Assembly: GCA_900550825.1 (NCBI GenBank)
Contig: URTZ01000016.1
Location: 1-19,625, forward strand
Reading direction: 5' to 3'
Length of the DNA stretch: 19,625 bases
Source of the DNA: an uncultured Collinsella sp.
GTDB taxonomy: Bacteria > Actinomycetota > Coriobacteriia > Coriobacteriales > Coriobacteriaceae
This document shows, in pieces, positions 15,642 through 19,625 of the stretch (within the stretch, counting starts at the first letter, position 1; every line of letters begins with the position of its first letter). Both the position numbers and the translations under genes were made by a program. Under the pieces are notes generated by a model, which saw only the letters and a list, made by a program, of their open reading frames with translations, made no database searches and was not told the origin of the DNA.

Positions 15642-17405
15642 ATGGCAGATTCCACCACCGATTACAACAATCTAGATCCCTTGGGTGACGAGGCGGCGGT
15701 TGTCGATGAGGTCGACGCCGCCGTCTCGGGCGCTCGCAAGAAACCGCGCGCTGTCGATATGGTCCCCGAGGAGCCCGACGCGATGGCGCCGGATGAGGAA
15801 TACCAGCTCACGCCGGCGGGTCGCCGCGAGCGCATCGGGCAGATTGTTCGCCTGGTCAAAAAGTACCGCGTGTGGGATAACCTCACGCCGGTTCGTTTGC
15901 GCCGCCTGCTCGAGGAACTCGGCCCCATGTTCGTCAAGATGGGGCAGATTCTGGCCAACCGGTCCGAGATTCTGCCGCAACGCTTTTGCGACGAGCTGCG
16001 TCGTCTGCGCTCCGATGTGGAGCCGGTGCCGTACGAGGTCGTACTTAGTTGTTTGGAAGAAGAATACGGCCTGCGCCTGGGGGAGATGTTCGATGCGATC
16101 GACCCCAACCCGCTCGGTAGCGCGTCGCTCGCGCAGGTGCACCGCGCTCGTCTGGTGACGGGCGAGGACGTGGCCGTCAAGGTGCAGCGCCCCGGTGCGC
16201 AGCAGGTTATGGCGCAGGACATCGATATCATCCGCTCGGTGGTGCGTATCGTTTCCAAGTTCGTCAACACTGATCAATTCGTTGACCTGCACGGCGTAGT
16301 CGAGGAGTTGTGGACCTCGTTTCGCGAGGAGACCAACTTTTTGGCCGAGGCCAAAAACCTCAACGACTTCTACGAGTTCCATAAGAGCGTTCATGGCGTG
16401 ACGTGCCCTAAATCCTATCTGGACCTGTGCACCGAGCACGTGGTGGTTATGGACTACGTCGACGGCATTTCGATCGCCGATCCTGAACGCTTGGTGGCCG
16501 AGGGCTATGACTTGGAAAAGATCGGTGCCGCGATTGTCGAGGACTACTCGACGCAGGTGCTCGACGACGGCTTTTTCCATGCCGACCCACATGCGGGAAA
16601 CATCATTCTCAAGGACGGCATCGTTTACTTTATCGACTTGGGCATGGTCGGACGCATGTCGAGTCACGATCGCGGTATCGTCAAGGACATGATTTTCGCC
16701 GTGGCCGAGGGTGACGTGCCCAAGCTCAAGGATTCGCTCATGCGCTTCGCCGTGACGCGTGGCGATTCGGCCGAGCTCGATCATTCAGCGTTTTTGTCCG
16801 ACCTTGACTTTATCGTGGCTGACTTTGCGGGCCTTGACCTGAAGGATCTGGATATCGGCGAGTTTTTGACCTCGCTGTTAAACCTCGCGCGTAAGAATGA
16901 CGTTGAGCTGCCGAGCGTGGTGACGATGTTCGCCCGCGGCATGGTGACGCTCGAGGGCCTGTTGACCGAGTACATGCCCAACGTCAACATGATCCAGATC
17001 ATTCAGGCACACATCAAAAACGAGAAGAGCACCTACGCCCGCATGCGCGAGATGAGCCGCGACTTTGCAGCGAGCAGTTATCGCGCGGCGAAGGGCTCAC
17101 TCGAGGCGGCTGAGTATCTGGGCCTGGCTTCGCGTATGCTCACACGCGGCCAGCTTAAGGTGAACACGCAGATCATGAGCAGCGATAAGGCGCTGCGACA
17201 GCTGGGTGGGATTATCGACCGCATGTCGATGGCAATTGTGATCGCCGGTCTGTTTATCGGTTCGTCGGTGGTGTACTACGCGCGCATCGAGCCGGTTGTG
17301 TTTGGTATCCCGGTCATTGGCTTTATGGGCTACGTGAGCGCGCTGGTGCTGGCACTTATGCTGGGCCGCAATATCTGGCTCAACAGCCACGGCGGCAAGC
17401 ACTAG
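15642..17405 (+). CDS. ubiB: ABC1/UbiB/AarF family atypical kinase
   Basis: UbiB proteins are protein-kinase-like ATPases linked to isoprenoid-quinone metabolism and membrane lipids. The 587-residue protein has the family-specific KxGQ motif (FVKMGQILANRSEILP, residues 99-102) and the A-rich loop GSASLAQVH (159-167). It also has the VAVKV lysine (180), HADPHAGN (313-320) and the metal-binding DLG (332-334). The A-rich loop starts GSA rather than the usual AAA. Two hydrophobic helices near the end (VIAGLFIGSSVVYY and IGFMGYVSALVLALML) anchor it to the membrane. A poorly conserved acidic extension covers about residues 1-55. The start lies 8 bases after the phasin-like gene and has only a weak ribosome-binding site, suggesting translational coupling. 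A terminator follows. The exact substrate is unknown. Confidence 0.94.
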   Translation: MADSTTDYNNLDPLGDEAAVVDEVDAAVSGARKKPRAVDMVPEEPDAMAPDEEYQLTPAGRRERIGQIVRLVKKYRVWDNLTPVRLRRLLEELGPMFVKMGQILANRSEILPQRFCDELRRLRSDVEPVPYEVVLSCLEEEYGLRLGEMFDAIDPNPLGSASLAQVHRARLVTGEDVAVKVQRPGAQQVMAQDIDIIRSVVRIVSKFVNTDQFVDLHGVVEELWTSFREETNFLAEAKNLNDFYEFHKSVHGVTCPKSYLDLCTEHVVVMDYVDGISIADPERLVAEGYDLEKIGAAIVEDYSTQVLDDGFFHADPHAGNIILKDGIVYFIDLGMVGRMSSHDRGIVKDMIFAVAEGDVPKLKDSLMRFAVTRGDSAELDHSAFLSDLDFIVADFAGLDLKDLDIGEFLTSLLNLARKNDVELPSVVTMFARGMVTLEGLLTEYMPNVNMIQIIQAHIKNEKSTYARMREMSRDFAASSYRAAKGSLEAAEYLGLASRMLTRGQLKVNTQIMSSDKALRQLGGIIDRMSMAIVIAGLFIGSSVVYYARIEPVVFGIPVIGFMGYVSALVLALMLGRNIWLNSHGGKH

Positions 17406-17456
17406 AGTCTGCGACCGTCACCGCATTTTCCTATCGCAAACAATAGCTTTTACCTT

Positions 17457-17484
17457 GGGCTTCGCCTGCGTGCGAGGCCCTTTT
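17457..17484 (+). terminator. Terminator of the phasin-like/ubiB operon
   Basis: GGGCTTCGC (17457-17465) pairs with GCGAGGCCC (17472-17480), with one G-T pair and a 6-nt loop, followed by four T residues. It lies 52 bases past the ubiB stop. Confidence 0.82.
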
Positions 17485-17497
17485 GCGTGATAGCATA

Positions 17498-17525
17498 TTG
17501 ACGGTATTAATCGATGGCCTAGATG
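17498..17525 (+). promoter_or_regulatory. Possible promoter of the cobalamin-riboswitch transcript
   Basis: TTGACG (17498-17503) is a near-consensus -35 hexamer. TAGATG (17520-17525) 16 bases later is only a fair -10 and overlaps the riboswitch's first stem, so the true -10 could be elsewhere (for example TATTAA at 17505). It sits just after the upstream terminator. Confidence 0.35.
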
Positions 17526-17692
17526 GTGGTGCGGAGACGCACGAATGCGCGGTTTTCCTGCGCGTTTGGGAGAATCGGGGTGCAAGTCCCCGGCTGTACC
17601 AGTAACCGTAATTCCTCTTGGCTCGGGATGCTCGCGTCGCAGATCGGACGGCGCGCCTGAGCCGTTAAGGTTAAGTCGGATCGCCTCCCATC
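17522..17692 (+). ncRNA. Cobalamin (vitamin B12) riboswitch
   Basis: The core GGGAGAATCGGGGTGCAAGT, continuing CCCCGGCTGTACC and then AACCGTAA, matches the conserved cobalamin-riboswitch centre: GGGAA, the GGTGcAAnTCC hairpin, GCTG, and the aACnGTaA element. The 3' conserved segment AAGTCGGATCGCCTCCC (17673-17689) matches the closing part of the B12 box (consensus AAGCCAGGAGACCTGCC). The outer P1 stem forms between GATGG (17522-17526) and CCATC (17688-17692). Downstream, CCTCCC (17684-17689) could alternatively pair with the ribosome-binding site GGAGGG (17737-17742), so control may be at translation. The regulated gene is the DUF4430 surface protein that starts 64 bases later. Such riboswitches normally repress B12 uptake or synthesis genes when cobalamin is plentiful. 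Confidence 0.87.
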
Positions 17693-17755
17693 TTGCATGC
17701 GGCTGCGGCGTATGCCGCCGGTGTGCATAGGGCTCTGGAGGGAAGGGGGACCCCG

Positions 17756-19625
17756 ATGGGGGAACTCGAGCGCAACATGCGTGATGACGTGGGGCAGCCT
17801 CAAGGCAACGCTCCAAGTACAGACAATGGGGGACAATTGGATATGTTTGAGGACGAGCGCGAGCGCGCCTCGTTGCATCGCCGTGGCGCGATTGCACGCG
17901 GTGTAGCCAAGCGCGGCCTGGTGGCATTCCTGGCCTTCGCGATGGCCTTTGGCACCACGCCGGCTCAGCTGTGGGCCGAGGGCGCCGAGGGCATTGCCGG
18001 GGCCGTGGCTCAGGCTACGACGCCGGGCGAGGACGCAGCGCTTGCGGGCGGTGCCGCTGAGCAGAGCGGCGCCGAGGCTTCGGATTCCGGGAGCGCGCCT
18101 GCAGCTAGTGCCGCTACAACAGAGGCAGCAACTGGCGACGAAGGCTCAGCGACGGGGGAGAGCCCTGCCACGAGCGAACAGTCTTCGACGGCATCCACTG
18201 GCCAAGCAGGATCTGCCGCCGCGACTGCCGTCCAGACAGAGAACCCGACAGAAACCGGCGATGCTGCCAAGAAGCAGGTCGAGGTCTCGTTCTCGATTGT
18301 CGGCACCGATGCCGACGGCAAGGCTCAGACCTGGGTGGCACCTACGCAGCTCAAGCTCGATGAGGGCGCGACGGCTGCGGATGCCTTCATTAAGCTGCAG
18401 GAGAAGACGGGCTTCAAGGCGAAGTACGAACCGAACACGGCATACGGTTTCTACCTCAAAAGCATCACGTCCCCGACAGATGGCCGCACACTTGCCTACG
18501 ATCCGACGACTCATGCCTACTGGCAGCTGTTCGTCGACGGCGCGTCTTCCTCGGTTGGCGCGAGCGGCGTCAAGCTCACCCAGGGGCAGAAGATTGAGTT
18601 TGCCTTTACGGGTGGTAGCGCGTCCCCTGTCGTTAAGGACCAGCTTGCTGCGAATGTGACCGTCATTGGTCGCGATGCCCAGGGCAAGACTCAGACTTGG
18701 GTCGATAACGCGCAGTATGTGGTGACGTCCGGCTCGAACGCACTTGACCTTACGAAGGTCGCGCTCGAGGCGAATGGCATCGACGCCGTTGCTGCGGGCT
18801 CCTTCATTCTGAGCCTTAAGTACAACGGTGTTGAGCTGGGTACGCCGTTCGATTATTCGACCTATTGGCAGCTGTTCATCAACGGCAAGTCGAGCGACTA
18901 CACGGCAGACAATGTCACCATTCATGCTGGTGATACCGTTACGTGGTTCTACGGTGGCTGGGGCGACCAGTTGCCGTCCGATTCCGTCCATGCTTCCGTT
19001 CAGGTCCTCGGTAAGGACAAGGACGGCAAGCAGCAGGTTTGGGCTTCGACGGGCCAGACGAGTCTCAAGGCGGGCTCTACTGCCAAGGATCTCCTTGAGC
19101 AGACCGGTCTTACTCTCGATGCTGGCGAATCGTCTTGGGGTTGGTTCCTCAACGGCATTACTTCACCGTTCGATAGTAAGTCCTATGGCTGGGATGCTGC
19201 GACTAATAGCTATTGGCGCTTCTACGTAAATGGCAAGTTCGCCGACGTTGGCGCCGGTGCCTATGAGCTCCAAGAGGGCGATGCCGTCACCTTTATGTAT
19301 GGTGCTGACGCCGATGCCCTTCCTGGCCAGGTTCTTGGGTCTGTCGATGTTATCGGTCCCGATGTCAACGGCAACAATACTCGCTGGGGCTCGGCAAGCA
19401 GTGTTTCTTTGCCTGAAGGCTCTACTGCCCAGAACCTTATTGAGACGGTTCTGAAGGCCAAGGGCGTTACGTACAACGGCTCCCAGAGTGGTGAGTACTG
19501 GTTCCTCAATTCCATCAACTCGCCGTTCGATCACAAGCCGTATGCCTGGGATGCTGCGACCAATAAATATGGCTCTGTTAGACCAGGATTGACATACATG
19601 TGTCCCCACGGTGCCATATCTTTGA
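17756..19625 (+). CDS. Exported multi-DUF4430 (transcobalamin C-terminal-like) surface protein, 3' end interrupted
   Basis: The frame is open from the ATG at 17756 (after GGAGGGAAGGGGG) to the window end. A charged 48-residue leader precedes a signal-peptide core (GLVAFLAFAMAFGTTPAQLWA). A later ATG at 17852 with its own GGGGGA is an alternative start. An Ala/Ser/Thr/Glu-rich linker follows to about residue 170. Four DUF4430 repeats begin at about residues 175, 298, 411 and 528. Each opens with a strand like VxVIGxDxxGKxQxW and closes with YWQLFVDG, YWQLFINGK or YWRFYVNGK and a G-x-x-V-x-F-x-Y strand. DUF4430 is related to the C-terminal beta domain of animal transcobalamin and intrinsic factor. 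With a cobalamin riboswitch in front, cobalamin capture at the surface is the natural inference. In repeat four the sequence breaks off after AWDAATNKY at 19570, and the following bases do not fit the repeat. Confidence 0.88.
   Translation, partial: MGELERNMRDDVGQPQGNAPSTDNGGQLDMFEDERERASLHRRGAIARGVAKRGLVAFLAFAMAFGTTPAQLWAEGAEGIAGAVAQATTPGEDAALAGGAAEQSGAEASDSGSAPAASAATTEAATGDEGSATGESPATSEQSSTASTGQAGSAAATAVQTENPTETGDAAKKQVEVSFSIVGTDADGKAQTWVAPTQLKLDEGATAADAFIKLQEKTGFKAKYEPNTAYGFYLKSITSPTDGRTLAYDPTTHAYWQLFVDGASSSVGASGVKLTQGQKIEFAFTGGSASPVVKDQLAANVTVIGRDAQGKTQTWVDNAQYVVTSGSNALDLTKVALEANGIDAVAAGSFILSLKYNGVELGTPFDYSTYWQLFINGKSSDYTADNVTIHAGDTVTWFYGGWGDQLPSDSVHASVQVLGKDKDGKQQVWASTGQTSLKAGSTAKDLLEQTGLTLDAGESSWGWFLNGITSPFDSKSYGWDAATNSYWRFYVNGKFADVGAGAYELQEGDAVTFMYGADADALPGQVLGSVDVIGPDVNGNNTRWGSASSVSLPEGSTAQNLIETVLKAKGVTYNGSQSGEYWFLNSINSPFDHKPYAWDAATNKYGSVRPGLTYMCPHGAISL
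19571..19625. mobile_element. Probable end of an ISL3-type insertion sequence
   Basis: The DUF4430 repeat should continue as YWR or YWQ after 19570, but the sequence changes to GGCTCTGTTAGACCAGGATT. ISL3-family terminal repeats typically begin GGCTCT, and these elements duplicate 8 bp of A/T-rich target. ATAAATAT (19563-19570) just outside is a fitting target. The window ends 55 bases later, so neither transposase nor the far end can be seen. Confidence 0.55.

Noticed and set aside
15672..16784. A 370-codon open frame antisense to ubiB
   Set aside because: Every ubiB motif lies on the plus strand here. The antisense product is rich in H, R and V without any family pattern.
1..19625. tRNA or rRNA genes and CRISPR arrays
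   Set aside because: I saw no tRNA-like cloverleaf with TTCGA-type arms, no rRNA signature and no regularly spaced direct repeats. The only tandem repeats are protein-coding (heptads and DUF4430).

Overview
The window is a GC-rich, gene-dense bacterial chromosome segment. It most resembles a gut actinobacterium of the class Coriobacteriia, probably Collinsella or a close relative. That guess rests on codon and base composition, on an LAxTG-type cell-wall sorting tail (LAGTG), on the clostridial/coriobacterial type of folate one-carbon genes, and on my recognition of the proteins; no database search was possible. Both ends cut through genes: a formate-tetrahydrofolate ligase at the left and a large repeat-containing surface protein at the right.

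Layout. 1-1403: 3' part of fhs, closed by a strong terminator. 1583-2572: a single-pass membrane protein with a disordered N-terminus and a seven-residue-repeat tail. 2585-3766 (minus): a cation diffusion facilitator. It is divergent from a double zinc-ribbon protein (3985-5322), and a perfect palindrome lies between them. 5439-5907: a small protein whose C-terminal SHOCT domain is out of frame. 5908-6341: no intact gene, only decayed coding pieces and a terminator-like hairpin. 6342-7391 (minus): an orphan DUF1016/YhcG-type PD-(D/E)XK nuclease-like protein. 7560-7829: a small PH-like protein. 8000-10470 (minus): a Tat-exported, wall-anchored phosphatidylinositol-specific phospholipase C split by a one-base frameshift. 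10775-11371 (minus): a lipoprotein. 11749-13238: the fchA-folD operon. 13276-13507: a MITE-like element with 37-bp terminal inverted repeats. 13594-15117: a C69 dipeptidase. 15217-17405: a phasin-like protein and a UbiB/AarF kinase. 17522-17692: a cobalamin riboswitch. 17756-end: an exported protein with four DUF4430 (transcobalamin-C-terminal-like) repeats. The last 55 bases look like the end of an ISL3-type insertion sequence sitting inside this gene.

How the genes work together. Fhs, FchA and FolD form the formate-to-methylene-THF branch of one-carbon metabolism. The FolD lacks the lysine needed for cyclohydrolase activity, which fits with its partner FchA supplying that step. The most interesting unit is the right end: a cobalamin riboswitch directly upstream of a cell-surface protein built from domains related to the C-terminal domain of animal vitamin B12 carriers. 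This suggests a Gram-positive surface system for capturing corrinoids, apparently disrupted in this strain by an insertion sequence. Two genes (phospholipase C, SHOCT protein) each carry a single-base frameshift, which could be real decay or assembly error.
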